DNA of 42,855 bases from Pseudobacteroides sp. (GCF_036567765.1 NZ_DATCTU010000086.1:1-42855); one strand, 5' to 3'; positions 32,937 through 41,904 are shown, counted from the stretch's first letter. The notes: generated from the sequence alone by a model not told the origin. Numbers and translations are program-made.

Positions 32937-33055
32937 TGAATTCTTCTAGAATTACTTCTCCTTCTGAGCGTGTGTTGACGAGTCAAGTCAACACGAAAGC
33001 GAAGCATATAGGGGAAGTTATTCGAGAAAATTCTTAATGAATTCTTCTAGAATTA
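32933..33055. repeat. 22-bp direct repeats flanking palindromic element copy B
   Basis: Identical 22-base sequences (containing GAATTCTTCTAGAATTA) lie at 32933-32954 and 33034-33055. They bracket 79 bases that hold copy B. The first repeat includes the secA stop codon. The repeat itself is partly palindromic. The layout looks like a long target duplication or a duplication of the secA 3' end during insertion. Confidence 0.75.
32950..33022. repeat. Interspersed palindromic element, copy B
   Basis: Outer arms AATTACTTCTCCT and AGGGGAAGTTATT; inner hairpin GTGTTGAC (32972-32979) / GTCAACAC (32987-32994) with loop GAGTCAA. About 80% identical by eye to copy A (26125-26198). Several differences fall at paired positions and keep pairing. 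Confidence 0.75.
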
Positions 33056-33070
33056 ACATTAGTATATAAA

Positions 33071-33118
33071 AAAGATGTACTATATGAGAAAATAACCATA
33101 TAGTACATCTTTACTTAA
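33071..33118 (+). terminator. Terminator-like hairpin between secA and folC
   Basis: A perfect 16-bp stem, AAAGATGTACTATATG (33071-33086) and CATATAGTACATCTTT (33097-33112), with a 10-base loop, is followed by ACTTAATTTTT. It ends about 24 bases before the folC start, leaving no room for a promoter between them. Confidence 0.75.
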
Positions 33119-33136
33119 TTTTTAGGGAGAAAGACA

Positions 33137-34423
33137 ATGAATTATACTGAAGCGTTGGAATATATTCATGGGACTTTAAAGTTTGGAATAAAGCTAGGCC
33201 TTGAAAACATAAAAGCACTTCTTTTGCTCATGGGAAATCCCCACAAGAGCCTGAAGTTTGTGCATGTAGCAGGTACTAACGGAAAAGGCTCTACGGTAGC
33301 TTTTATAAGCAGTATTTTAATGGAATCGGGATATAAGACAGGTATTTTTACCTCTCCATATCTGGAGAGATTTACTGAAAGAATTAAGGTGGATAGAGGG
33401 GAAATAGCGGAGGCAGATGTTGCGAGAATTACTGCATTTGTTAAACAAAAGGCTGATGAGTTAGTTAAAAACGGTGGAAACCACCCTACTGAGTTTGAAA
33501 TAGTTACTGCTATAGCTTTTCAGTATTTTTATGAAACGGGTTGTGATATAGTGGTTTTGGAGGTAGGGCTTGGAGGCAGATTTGACTCTACAAACGTTAT
33601 AGACATGCCCCTTGCTGCAGTTATTACAACAATAAGTTATGATCATATGAATATATTAGGTGATACACTGGAAAAGATAGCCTTTGAAAAGGCGGGTATT
33701 ATAAAGGATAATTCTGATGTTGTACTGTATCCCCAAGCAGGTGAAGCCTTGGAAGTATTTGAAAGGGTCTGCGAGGAGAAAAAATCCAGGCTTAACAAAG
33801 TATCCTTGGCAGACGTGGAAGTTTTGGAGTCTGGCATTTGGGGCAGCAGTTTTTTACATAAAAGGCACGGAAAGTTTAAAATCAGTATTGCGGGTGAACA
33901 TCAAGTTGCCAATGCTGTAACAGCACTTGAAGCCGTTGAAATTGTAAGGGAAAAAGGCTATGACAGAATAAATAAAACCGATGTTGAGTCAGGTTTGATC
34001 AAAGCTGTTTGGCCAGGCAGGCTTGAAGTTGTTTGTAAGGAGCCAATGTTCATTATTGATGGGGCTCACAACAAAGAAGGTGCTTTGATGCTTGCTGACA
34101 ATCTCAAGAAATATTTCCCCGGAAAGGATATAATTTTTATTATCGGAGTTCTAAAGGACAAGGACTACAAAGCCATCATCGAGCCTGTAATACCTATAGC
34201 ATCAGAGTTTGTAACTGTGAAGCCGGAAAACGAAAGGGGAATGACAGCACAGGAGTTGGCAGTAATATTAAGAGGCTATTGTAAAGATGTTAATGTGAGT
34301 GATAAAATTGAAGAGGCAATCCTTTACAGTATAAAAAAAGTTTCCACAAAAGGTATAATTTGTGCTTATGGGTCCCTATACTATATTGGGGAGATCAGAA
34401 AATTTTTTAATACCTTAAAATAA
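33137..34423 (+). CDS. folC: Folylpolyglutamate synthase / dihydrofolate synthase
   Basis: 428 residues, normal length. It adds glutamate to (tetrahydro)folate, and in many bacteria also to dihydropteroate. The ATP-binding loop is AGTNGKGST (45-53). It is followed by TSPYLERFTERI, the Mur-ligase strand VVLEVGLGGRFDSTN, the SYDHMNILGDTLEKIAFEKAGI motif with the metal-binding His, and the C-terminal domain signature PGRLEVV and IIDGAHN. GGGAGAAAG lies 4 bases before the ATG. Transcription must pass the hairpin just upstream or start before it. The next gene follows after 34 bases. Confidence 0.96.
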   Translation: MNYTEALEYIHGTLKFGIKLGLENIKALLLLMGNPHKSLKFVHVAGTNGKGSTVAFISSILMESGYKTGIFTSPYLERFTERIKVDRGEIAEADVARITAFVKQKADELVKNGGNHPTEFEIVTAIAFQYFYETGCDIVVLEVGLGGRFDSTNVIDMPLAAVITTISYDHMNILGDTLEKIAFEKAGIIKDNSDVVLYPQAGEALEVFERVCEEKKSRLNKVSLADVEVLESGIWGSSFLHKRHGKFKISIAGEHQVANAVTALEAVEIVREKGYDRINKTDVESGLIKAVWPGRLEVVCKEPMFIIDGAHNKEGALMLADNLKKYFPGKDIIFIIGVLKDKDYKAIIEPVIPIASEFVTVKPENERGMTAQELAVILRGYCKDVNVSDKIEEAILYSIKKVSTKGIICAYGSLYYIGEIRKFFNTLK

Positions 34424-34457
34424 GAACAATAGGTTTAGAAAGCTAGGAGGGAATCAA

Positions 34458-35588
34458 TTGATTGATTTGAAGCAGGAGCTTATGAGTTATGCTCATATTG
34501 ATGCTAGATCATTAGGGTTTAAAGACCGGAATGTACCTGATAATATTAGGAGTTCCGTTAACCTTTATAATAAAGCTTTAGACAGCATAAATGCCAAAAG
34601 TGAGGATATGGCCATAATAGAATTAAAAAAAGCCATATCCCTAAACCCTCAGTTTTATGAAGCGATAAACCTATTGGGAATTTGTTATTTATACATAAAT
34701 GATTACGAAAACGCAAGGTTTGTGTTTGAAAAGCTCATGGAAATATTAGGAGAGAGCACCTCCACAACCAGACTTTACAAATTAATAAAGGAAAGGGAAG
34801 TATCCGCTCCTAAAAAGGAATTGAAAACCTTTAACCGACAGCCAGTTTCTAAAAAGGAAAGTGTAAAGGAAAAGAGACTTAACGGTAACTTTTTTGAAAA
34901 GCTAAATTTCTTAAACAGCAGCCTGATTAAATACATATGTTGCGGCTTGATAGGAGCAATTGCAGTGTTATTATGCAGTATACCCTTTTATGTAAATAAA
35001 ACCGATACTAAAGCTGTGGATGTGCTTGATGCAGAGACGGATGCCATCAACAAACTAAATAAACAAATAACGGAACTAAAGGGCAGCTTAAACAAGCTCA
35101 AACAGGACTATAACAACCTTAAAAGCAGTAAAGCACTGCTGGAAAACGAACTAGAATATAATAAAAGTGTTAAGAAGCTCAGTGAAGCCGATGAATTGGC
35201 AAAATCTCAAAAATATGAATCGGCTGCAGACATATTGATTCTCATGAAGGATACAAAATTCAACAATGCAGACAAGCAAAGGTATGACAGCCTTTATGAA
35301 AATATTGTGCCTAAGGCAGCACAGATTGCCTATAACCAAGGTTATAATCTTTGTAACAGCAAAAAGTATAATGAAGCTATTGAGAAACTCAATAAAGTAA
35401 GATTATACGGTGATAAGTGGCCTTTTATGGATAGTGCACTATATAAGCTGGGTGTAGCTTATAAAAATATAAATAACTCCAAGGAAGCTTTAGAATTATT
35501 TCAGACTGTAGTCAAGTCATACCCTAAAAGCCCGGTTGCTTATTATGCTCAGGCAAAAATAAAAGAAATGTCAAATCTACCTAAATAA
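34458..35588 (+). CDS. Membrane-anchored TPR / coiled-coil protein
   Basis: 376 residues. A TTG start is chosen because AGGAGG ends 7 bases before it. The N-terminal part has a TPR-like helical pair (about 50-97: DMAIIELKKAISLNPQFYEAINLLGICYL), followed by a basic linker and a single membrane span (158-178, YICCGLIGAIAVLLCSIPFY). A coiled coil lies at about 193-240 (INKLNKQITELKGSLNKLKQ), then C-terminal TPR-like repeats (about 287-370). It resembles YbgF/CpoB-type or other tetratricopeptide scaffolds but I cannot name it. The N-terminal TPR would be cytoplasmic and the coiled coil and second TPR outside, or the reverse. It probably forms part of a wall- or division-linked complex. Confidence 0.75.
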   Translation: MIDLKQELMSYAHIDARSLGFKDRNVPDNIRSSVNLYNKALDSINAKSEDMAIIELKKAISLNPQFYEAINLLGICYLYINDYENARFVFEKLMEILGESTSTTRLYKLIKEREVSAPKKELKTFNRQPVSKKESVKEKRLNGNFFEKLNFLNSSLIKYICCGLIGAIAVLLCSIPFYVNKTDTKAVDVLDAETDAINKLNKQITELKGSLNKLKQDYNNLKSSKALLENELEYNKSVKKLSEADELAKSQKYESAADILILMKDTKFNNADKQRYDSLYENIVPKAAQIAYNQGYNLCNSKKYNEAIEKLNKVRLYGDKWPFMDSALYKLGVAYKNINNSKEALELFQTVVKSYPKSPVAYYAQAKIKEMSNLPK

Positions 35589-35648
35589 GCATTTATCTCG
35601 TCAAAATAATATAATATATAAGGGACTAATTTTCTGGATTGATAAAAA

Positions 35649-36770
35649 GTGAATAAGATAAATAAGGTATACAACTTGGTTTTAAGCGGCGGTGGAGTTA
35701 AAGGTATTGCTTACTCAGGGGTCAGTGAAGCTGTTGAGAAAAGGGGATATACCTTTAGTAATATTGCCGGCGTATCGGCTGGTGCAATTGCAGGCTCATT
35801 TATAGGTGCAGGGTATAATGCGGCTGATCTGAGAGAAATATTGGGAAGTCTTGATTTTGGAAAAATAAAGATGGAAGATATCCCTAAACTGGTTTCGGCA
35901 GTAGCCTCCTTCGAAACTTGGAGGAGCCTCAATAGAAAGGACAATTATTCGGCAGTAGAATTTTTAAGCACCAAAAACCCAAGAGGAATGTTTATACCAG
36001 AGTATGATTATGGAGACCATGATGTTAATTTCAGGGGAGACATAATAAAGAATGTTGCTCTATATAGTAAAGAGGGCTGTCTTTTTGACGGTGATTATTT
36101 GGAAGAGTGGCTTTATAAGCATCTTAGACAGAAGGGAATAACAACCTTTGAGGATTTTAGGGGCGGAGAGGTTGACTGCTGCAATCCAAAGGGTTATAGG
36201 GTAAGGTTTTTAGCCGTTGATGCAACAAGGCGTAAGGCCCTGGTTTTACCCGATGACATTGAATTTTACAATATCAACCCTGATAAACTGGAGGTAGCCA
36301 AGGCTGTTAGAATGAGTGCCAGTGTTCCCTTTGCCTTTAAAGCCGTTGAAATCTATGTAGGTACTGGAAAATTGAGGAAAACATACAGTATAGTTGACGG
36401 TGGAGTCTTTGACAATTACCCAATATGGATGATAGGTGATGATAATAAGTACCGAACCATTGGTTTTAGCTTGGATGGAGATTATAAAAAGAAATTTTTC
36501 AGCCTTGACACACCTTTAAGTGTACTAAAATCTTTGATTTCAGCCGTTCATGACATTGGTATCCCAAAAACCAAGAATTATGAAAACAAGATTCTGTCAA
36601 AAATTAGCACGGGAAATGTTTCCAGCTTGGATTTTAGCTTGGCAGAAGAGGATAAAGAATATTTATATATTCAAGGAAAAAACGCGGCATTGGACCTAAT
36701 TAACAAAATCGAATATACCGCTAGAATAAGGAATGCAAGATTTCGCAGATACCCTTTTTTCTTTAGGTAG
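35649..36770 (+). CDS. Patatin-like phospholipase family protein
   Basis: 373 residues. GTG start; an in-frame stop lies just upstream (35643-35645), so the protein cannot begin much earlier, and the ribosome binding site is weak. Patatin hallmarks are complete: the oxyanion loop LSGGGVKGIAYSG (12-24), nucleophile Ser43 in GVSAGA, and the catalytic Asp250 in VDGGVFDNYPIW. It is predicted to hydrolyse acyl ester bonds of lipids. No signal peptide or clear membrane span is visible, so it is likely cytoplasmic or peripheral. It follows the TPR gene by 60 bases in the same direction. The C-terminus is basic and aromatic (RFRRYPFFFR). Confidence 0.88.
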   Translation: MNKINKVYNLVLSGGGVKGIAYSGVSEAVEKRGYTFSNIAGVSAGAIAGSFIGAGYNAADLREILGSLDFGKIKMEDIPKLVSAVASFETWRSLNRKDNYSAVEFLSTKNPRGMFIPEYDYGDHDVNFRGDIIKNVALYSKEGCLFDGDYLEEWLYKHLRQKGITTFEDFRGGEVDCCNPKGYRVRFLAVDATRRKALVLPDDIEFYNINPDKLEVAKAVRMSASVPFAFKAVEIYVGTGKLRKTYSIVDGGVFDNYPIWMIGDDNKYRTIGFSLDGDYKKKFFSLDTPLSVLKSLISAVHDIGIPKTKNYENKILSKISTGNVSSLDFSLAEEDKEYLYIQGKNAALDLINKIEYTARIRNARFRRYPFFFR

Positions 36771-36785
36771 AAGCAGGGGACGACT

Positions 36786-36827
36786 AAAATAAGAATAAAA
36801 ATTTCTTTATTTTTTGTGTTTTTTGTA
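36786..36827 (+). terminator. Weak terminator after the patatin gene
   Basis: AAAATAAGAA can pair with TTCTTTATTTT (one bulge), followed by TTGTGTTTTTTG. The stem is nearly all A-T, so this is uncertain. Confidence 0.35.
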
Positions 36828-36955
36828 TTATTATAATAGGGAACTCAATAAGTTGGCATTAGTTAATGGGTTGATAAAAATTAATATAAAATACAACTAT
36901 GACGAGTATGATTATTATATAAGCATTTATATGATGAAAAATTAGGGGGAATAAT

Positions 36956-38455
36956 ATGTTATACGAAAGTACAAGAGGGGGTCTAAAGTCTAAATTGTCT
37001 GCTGAGGCGATTAAGATGGGTATTGCACCTGATGGTGGATTGTTTGTTCCTAGTGCCCCGGTTAAGTTAAGCCCTGAGGAGATATACAGTTTAGTCAATT
37101 TGAGTTATCAGGAAAGGGCTGTTTTTATCCTTAAGCATTTTCTTGACGATTATTCCATAGATGAGCTTTCTGAATGCGTAAACTCTGCATACACAAAAGA
37201 AAAATTCGGCACCGAAGATATAGCACCTGTAGTAAAGCTCAATGACAATGTTCATGTGCTTGAATTATGGCATGGGCCTACATGTGCGTTTAAAGACATG
37301 GCATTACAGATTTTACCCCATTTTATGGTAAAAGCAGTAGAAAAAACAGGTGAAACAGATGAAACGGTTATTCTTGTTGCAACATCCGGCGACACTGGTA
37401 AAGCAGCATTAGAAGGATTTAAGGATGTTAAAGGCACCAGAGTAATAGTATTTTTCCCTAAAGATGGAGTAAGTGATGTTCAAAAGATGCAGATGGTCAC
37501 CCAGGATGGAGATAACACTTATTCCATAGGGGTTCATGGCAATTTTGACGATGCACAAAATGGTGTCAAAGCCATATTCACAGACGCTGAGATGAATGAG
37601 ACAATGAATAAAAGCGGCTTCAAATTTTCTTCTGCAAATTCGATAAACTGGGGAAGGCTTGTACCGCAGATTGTTTATTATTTTTCTGGCTATGCGGATC
37701 TTTTAAAGAAAAATGAAATTGAAGCAGGGGAAAAAGTAAACTTTGTTGTGCCAACCGGAAATTTCGGAAATATTTTGGCTGCATATTACGCTATGGAGAT
37801 GGGGCTTCCAATTAATAAACTCGTATGTGCATCCAATGAGAACAATGTCCTGACTGATTTTATAAATACCGGAGTCTATGACAGGAAGAGAGAATTTAAA
37901 AAGACAAGTTCGCCGTCCATGGACATTTTAATATCAAGTAACCTTGAAAGATTGTTATTTGAGATTACCGGACGCAGCTCGTGGCTGGTTAATGAGTGGA
38001 TGAAATCCCTCAAAGAAGAAGGGGAATATGCCGTTGACTCAGAAACTAAAAAGAAAATCTCCAAATACTTTTGGGGTGGATTTTCTAGCGAAGCAGATAC
38101 ATTAAAGACAATAGAGTGTATATACAACGAATATGGTTATGTTGTAGATACCCATACAGCAGTAGGAATTGATGTATATGACAAGTATGTCATATCTACC
38201 GGAGACATGACTAAGACTGTTATAGTTTCGACAGCAAGCCCGTTCAAATTCAATGACAGCGTGGTTAAGGCCATTTTTGGAGAAGAAAGTGTAGCTGGGA
38301 AGAGTGAATTTGATCTTCTAGAAATTTTGGCTGAAAGATGCAATCTTTCTATTCCTGCAGGACTTAAAGGGCTTGACAAGAGGGAAATTAAGCACAAAGC
38401 TGTTTGTGATAAACAAGATATGAAAAACGAGGTTGAAAGGATACTTAAGATATAA
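36956..38455 (+). CDS. thrC: Threonine synthase
   Basis: 499 residues, the long class of threonine synthase. It converts O-phosphohomoserine to threonine with pyridoxal phosphate. The N-terminus LYESTRGG is characteristic, and ELWHGPTCAFKDMALQ contains the PLP-lysine (Lys113). The phosphate-binding loop is ATSGDTGKAA, and FVVPTGNFGNILAAYYA follows. The ATG has AGGGGG 5-6 bases upstream. A 185-base space precedes it and a terminator follows, so it is a single-gene unit next to the ACT - hom - lysC operon. Homoserine kinase is not in the window. No T-box or threonine leader peptide was seen upstream. Confidence 0.97.
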   Translation: MLYESTRGGLKSKLSAEAIKMGIAPDGGLFVPSAPVKLSPEEIYSLVNLSYQERAVFILKHFLDDYSIDELSECVNSAYTKEKFGTEDIAPVVKLNDNVHVLELWHGPTCAFKDMALQILPHFMVKAVEKTGETDETVILVATSGDTGKAALEGFKDVKGTRVIVFFPKDGVSDVQKMQMVTQDGDNTYSIGVHGNFDDAQNGVKAIFTDAEMNETMNKSGFKFSSANSINWGRLVPQIVYYFSGYADLLKKNEIEAGEKVNFVVPTGNFGNILAAYYAMEMGLPINKLVCASNENNVLTDFINTGVYDRKREFKKTSSPSMDILISSNLERLLFEITGRSSWLVNEWMKSLKEEGEYAVDSETKKKISKYFWGGFSSEADTLKTIECIYNEYGYVVDTHTAVGIDVYDKYVISTGDMTKTVIVSTASPFKFNDSVVKAIFGEESVAGKSEFDLLEILAERCNLSIPAGLKGLDKREIKHKAVCDKQDMKNEVERILKI

Positions 38456-38525
38456 AACGTAAAACACCAATTACAAAACATCAAATTCAAACATATAGTA
38501 GAAAATGTAAAAAGATTGATACTAT

Positions 38526-38563
38526 AAGAGGCTGCCTTGCAAATAGGCATCCTCTTTTTATTT
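38526..38563 (+). terminator. Terminator after thrC
   Basis: AAGAGG-C-TGCCT (38526-38537) pairs with AGGCA-T-CCTCTT (38545-38556) with one internal mismatch and a 7-base loop; TTTATTT follows. Confidence 0.85.
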
Positions 38564-38591
38564 AAAAGATTAATCACTTTTAATTTATCTA

Positions 38592-38620
38592 TTGAATTTG
38601 TCAAATTAATGTGCTATTAT
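38592..38620 (+). promoter_or_regulatory. Predicted promoter of the ACT - hom - lysC operon
   Basis: TTGAAT (38592-38597), 17 bases, TATTAT (38615-38620). The leader to the first ATG is only about 45 bases, so there is no room for a lysine riboswitch. Confidence 0.65.
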
Positions 38621-38672
38621 TATTTCACGGTAGAAAAACAAATGTGCGTCTATTGAGGACGGTGACAAGGGT

Positions 38673-39116
38673 ATGAATAAGGACTCAACCTATCTACTGG
38701 TAGATACTTCAGTGCTTCCAGAGGTTTTTTCCAAGGTAATTGAGGTAAAACAGATACTTGGTAAGGGAAAGGTCAAATCTATTAATGAGGCTGTAAAAGA
38801 GGTTGGAATAAGCAGAAGTGCTTTTTATAAGTATAAGGACTTTGTTTTTCCTTTCTATGAAACCTCAAGGGGTAAAGTTATGACCTTGTTTTTTGTAGTT
38901 GAAGACTTATCGGGCATCTTATCTGGTATAATTAATCAGATAGCATTAGCAAAAGCCAATATATTGACAATAAATCAAAACATACCCATCAATGGTCTTG
39001 CTGACGTAACGATATCCATTGAAACAGCGGGTATGGTTAAGGATATTAAAGAACTTATGGACGAAATTGGAAGAATAGAGGGAGTTCGGCGTCAGGAAAT
39101 CCTGGCAAGAGAGTAA
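38673..39116 (+). CDS. ACT domain protein (UPF0735 / PheB-like)
   Basis: 147 residues. An N-terminal helix-turn-helix-like segment (SINEAVKEVGISRSAFYKYKD, 37-57) is followed by an ACT domain (about 70-145: MTLFFVVEDLSGILSGIINQ, ANILTINQNIP, VTISIETAG). ACT domains bind amino acids, and this family is often found next to homoserine dehydrogenase in Firmicutes. It is probably a regulatory protein sensing an amino acid of the aspartate or aromatic family; B. subtilis PheB is the best-known relative, but its function is poorly defined. It begins the operon and lies 12 bases before hom. Confidence 0.88.
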   Translation: MNKDSTYLLVDTSVLPEVFSKVIEVKQILGKGKVKSINEAVKEVGISRSAFYKYKDFVFPFYETSRGKVMTLFFVVEDLSGILSGIINQIALAKANILTINQNIPINGLADVTISIETAGMVKDIKELMDEIGRIEGVRRQEILARE

Positions 39117-39128
39117 TAGGAGGTTATT

Positions 39129-40379
39129 ATGATTTTTGTTGCAGTTTTAGGCTATGGAGTAGTTGGATCAGGCGTTGTGGAAGTTATTAAGAAAAACAGG
39201 CTCAGTATAAGTCAAAGAGCTGGTGAAGAAATATGCGTAAAAAAGATTTTAGATATACGTGATTTTGCTGATAGCCCCGATAGGGAGCTGCTTACCAAGA
39301 ATTCCGATGATGTTTTTAATGACGATTCAATTAAGGTTGTAGTAGAGACAATTGGCGGTGTCGGTATTGCATATAAATTTACCAAGATGGCTTTATCCAA
39401 GGGTAAGCATGTAATAACCTCAAATAAGGAGTTGGTTGCTACTCATGGGCCTGAGCTTCTTAAAATGGCTGCCGATAACAATGTACATTATCATTTTGAG
39501 GCTAGCGTCGGTGGTGGTATACCCATTATAAGACCTCTCAATAATTGTCTGGCTGCCAATGAAATAAACGGAATTACAGGTATTTTAAACGGTACAACCA
39601 ATTATATTCTTACCCAGATGAACAGGCACGGCAAGGATTTTGATTCTGCATTAAAGGAAGCTCAAGCCAATGGGTATGCTGAAGCAGACCCTACAGCTGA
39701 TATTGAGGGACATGATGCATGCAGAAAGATAGCAATATTATCTTCTATTGCTTATAATGAATATGTAGATTATAGGAAAATTGTAACAGAAGGAATAACA
39801 AAGCTTACACTTGCAGATATGCACTATGCAGAAATGTGCGGATCGGTCATCAAGCTGGTTGGCAGAAGTGTTAAGGCAGACGGGAAAATATATGCATCAG
39901 TAGGTCCTGCACTCATTAATAAGAGTCACCCTCTTGCAAATGTGGAAGATGTATTTAATGCAATTGTTGTAAGGGGAGATGCCATAGGAGATGCAATGTT
40001 TTATGGCCGGGGGGCAGGAAAGCTGCCTACCGCTAGTGCTGTTGTCGCAGATGTTATTGATGTTGTGAAACACAGCGAAAACAGCGGCAAAAATGTTTGG
40101 ACTATAAATACCGAAGAAAACATGATGGATCCAGATGTAATGGAGACACGTTTTTATATAAGACTAAAGGTAAATAATAGAGATGGGGCGGAGGAGCTTG
40201 TTAAAAGTACATTCCGCTCGGTTGAGTGGATACCTTCTGAAATAAAGGCAGCAAAAGAAGAGCTTGTTTTCATTTCTGAAAAAGAAGCTGAGGGAATGCT
40301 AAAGAAAAAAGTTAAGGAATTAATAGGCAACCCTTACATAAATGAAGTTGCAGGTATTATAAGGGTATTAGAAGATTAG
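39129..40379 (+). CDS. hom: Homoserine dehydrogenase
   Basis: 416 residues. It reduces aspartate semialdehyde to homoserine with NAD(P)H. The Rossmann loop is LGYGVVGSGV (7-16). The central catalytic part has TSNKELVATHG, FEASVGGGIPII, NGTTNYILTQM and GYAEADPTADIEGHDACRK with the catalytic lysine and acidic residues. The C-terminal about 75 residues (TRFYIRLKVNNRDG onward) look like the ACT-type regulatory domain of threonine-inhibited enzymes, with a diverged sequence. AGGAGG lies 5 bases before the ATG. It is the middle gene of ACT - hom - lysC, 18 bases before lysC. Confidence 0.97.
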   Translation: MIFVAVLGYGVVGSGVVEVIKKNRLSISQRAGEEICVKKILDIRDFADSPDRELLTKNSDDVFNDDSIKVVVETIGGVGIAYKFTKMALSKGKHVITSNKELVATHGPELLKMAADNNVHYHFEASVGGGIPIIRPLNNCLAANEINGITGILNGTTNYILTQMNRHGKDFDSALKEAQANGYAEADPTADIEGHDACRKIAILSSIAYNEYVDYRKIVTEGITKLTLADMHYAEMCGSVIKLVGRSVKADGKIYASVGPALINKSHPLANVEDVFNAIVVRGDAIGDAMFYGRGAGKLPTASAVVADVIDVVKHSENSGKNVWTINTEENMMDPDVMETRFYIRLKVNNRDGAEELVKSTFRSVEWIPSEIKAAKEELVFISEKEAEGMLKKKVKELIGNPYINEVAGIIRVLED

Positions 40380-40397
40380 GAACTAGGAGGAAAAGAA

Positions 40398-41750
40398 ATG
40401 AAAGTATGTAAATTTGGAGGGACTTCCCTCGCATCAGCTGAACAGATAATAAAGGTTTGCGATATTATAACATCTGACCCTGAAAGAAGGCTTGCAGTTG
40501 TTTCTGCACCAGGTAAGAGAACCAAGGAGGATATAAAGGTTACAGATTTACTTATCAGTTGTGCCGATAAATATATTAAGACTGGTGAGGCAGTAGAAGA
40601 GATGAATGCTGTTATTAAGCGGTTTGATGATATTGCTAAAGACTTAGGGCTGGACAGCAACATAACTGATATTATTGCAGAAGATATGAAAAAACGCTTA
40701 TCAGGCCCTGTAACTCATGAAGGAATGTTTATGGATCTTTTAAAGGCTGCTGGGGAAGACAATTCTGCAAAAATAGTTGCTGCTTACTTAAAGAGCAAAG
40801 GACATGAAGCACAATATGTAAATCCAAAGGATGCAGGCTTATTCTTAAGCGATGAGTTTGGCAATGCCAGGGTACTTCCGGAGTCTTTCGATAATCTCAA
40901 GGCATTGAACAATTATAAAGGAATCATAATTTTTCCAGGATTTTTCGGCTACTCAAAAGCAGGGGAAGTGGTGACTTTCCCAAGGGGCGGTTCCGACATA
41001 ACGGGATCGATTTTAGCAGCTGCGGTTTGTGCTGATGTTTATGAAAACTTTACTGATGTTGATTCAGTTTTCGCAGCAAATCCCAATATAGTACCTGATG
41101 CAAAAGCAATAAGCGTGTTTACTTATAGAGAAATGAGGGAATTATCCTATGCAGGATTTTCCGTGCTTCATGAAGAAACCCTTGAGCCGGTTTATAGAAA
41201 AGGAATTCCTGTATGTATAAAGAATACAAATAATCCCGAAGCTCCCGGCACAATGATAGTTAAGGAGAGAAGCCAAAACGGTGACATTGTTGCGGGTATA
41301 GCAGGAGATGTAGGATTTAGCACCTTATATATCAGTAAATATATGATGAACAGGGAAGTGGGATTTGGCCGAAAGGTTCTTCAAATACTTGAAGAGCAAG
41401 GTTTGTCATATGAGCATGTTCCTTCGGGAATTGACAACATGTCAGTTGTAGTAAGGACAAAGCAGTTAACTGATGAGAAAGAAAAGCTGGTTATTAAAAG
41501 AATAAAGGATGAGCTGGCTGTTGATGATATCGAAATAGTACCTAACCTGGCACTGGTTATGGTTGTTGGTGAGGGAATGAGACATACCGTTGGATTGGCG
41601 GCAAGAGCAACAAACGCTTTGGCTGCAGTTGGAGTTAACGTGGAAATGATAAACCAGGGCTCATCCGAGGTAAGTATGATGTTCGGCGTCAGGTCTAGTG
41701 AATGTGAAACAGCTATAAAGGTTTTGTATAGAGAGTTTTTTAATGTCTAG
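40398..41750 (+). CDS. lysC: Aspartate kinase
   Basis: 450 residues, monofunctional. It phosphorylates aspartate, the first step towards lysine, threonine and methionine. The N-terminal KFGGTS motif (5-10) is followed by VVSAPGKRTKEDIKVTDLL and the substrate loop FPRGGSDITGSILAAA. FTDVDSVFAANPNIVPDAK and FSVLHEETLEPV are the usual family sequences. Two C-terminal ACT domains end with MINQGSSEVSMMFGV, which binds the feedback amino acid in the family. The length and form suit the non-subunit-split class. AGGAGG lies 6 bases before the ATG. Strong convergent hairpins follow. Confidence 0.97.
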   Translation: MKVCKFGGTSLASAEQIIKVCDIITSDPERRLAVVSAPGKRTKEDIKVTDLLISCADKYIKTGEAVEEMNAVIKRFDDIAKDLGLDSNITDIIAEDMKKRLSGPVTHEGMFMDLLKAAGEDNSAKIVAAYLKSKGHEAQYVNPKDAGLFLSDEFGNARVLPESFDNLKALNNYKGIIIFPGFFGYSKAGEVVTFPRGGSDITGSILAAAVCADVYENFTDVDSVFAANPNIVPDAKAISVFTYREMRELSYAGFSVLHEETLEPVYRKGIPVCIKNTNNPEAPGTMIVKERSQNGDIVAGIAGDVGFSTLYISKYMMNREVGFGRKVLQILEEQGLSYEHVPSGIDNMSVVVRTKQLTDEKEKLVIKRIKDELAVDDIEIVPNLALVMVVGEGMRHTVGLAARATNALAAVGVNVEMINQGSSEVSMMFGVRSSECETAIKVLYREFFNV

Positions 41751-41774
41751 ATAATTATTGGTGTAGGCATATCA

Positions 41775-41827
41775 CAAATATTTAACCCCCTTCACAATTT
41801 GTTTTGTATAAGGGGGTTAAATATTTG
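41775..41827 (+). terminator. Long hairpin after lysC
   Basis: A perfect 18-bp stem, CAAATATTTAACCCCCTT (41775-41792) and AAGGGGGTTAAATATTTG (41810-41827), with a 17-base loop. There is no T-tract after it, so termination may depend on the next hairpin or it may protect the 3' end. Confidence 0.7.
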
Positions 41828-41875
41828 TCACGATAACATCAAAGCTGCAAATCTCCTGGCGATTTTTTCATAATA

Positions 41876-41901
41876 AAAAGCTCGATTTTAATCGAGCTTT
41901 T
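41876..41901. terminator. Bidirectional terminator between lysC and yqeY
   Basis: AAAAGCTCGATT pairs with AATCGAGCTTTT, with a 2-base gap at the centre (loop 2-4 bases). T-tracts occur on both strands, so it can end both convergent transcripts. Confidence 0.8.
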
Positions 41902-41904
41902 GCT

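Noticed and set aside
38455..38672. Lysine riboswitch or T-box before the aspartate-pathway operon
   Set aside because: The leader after the predicted promoter is only about 45 bases and holds no suitable structure.
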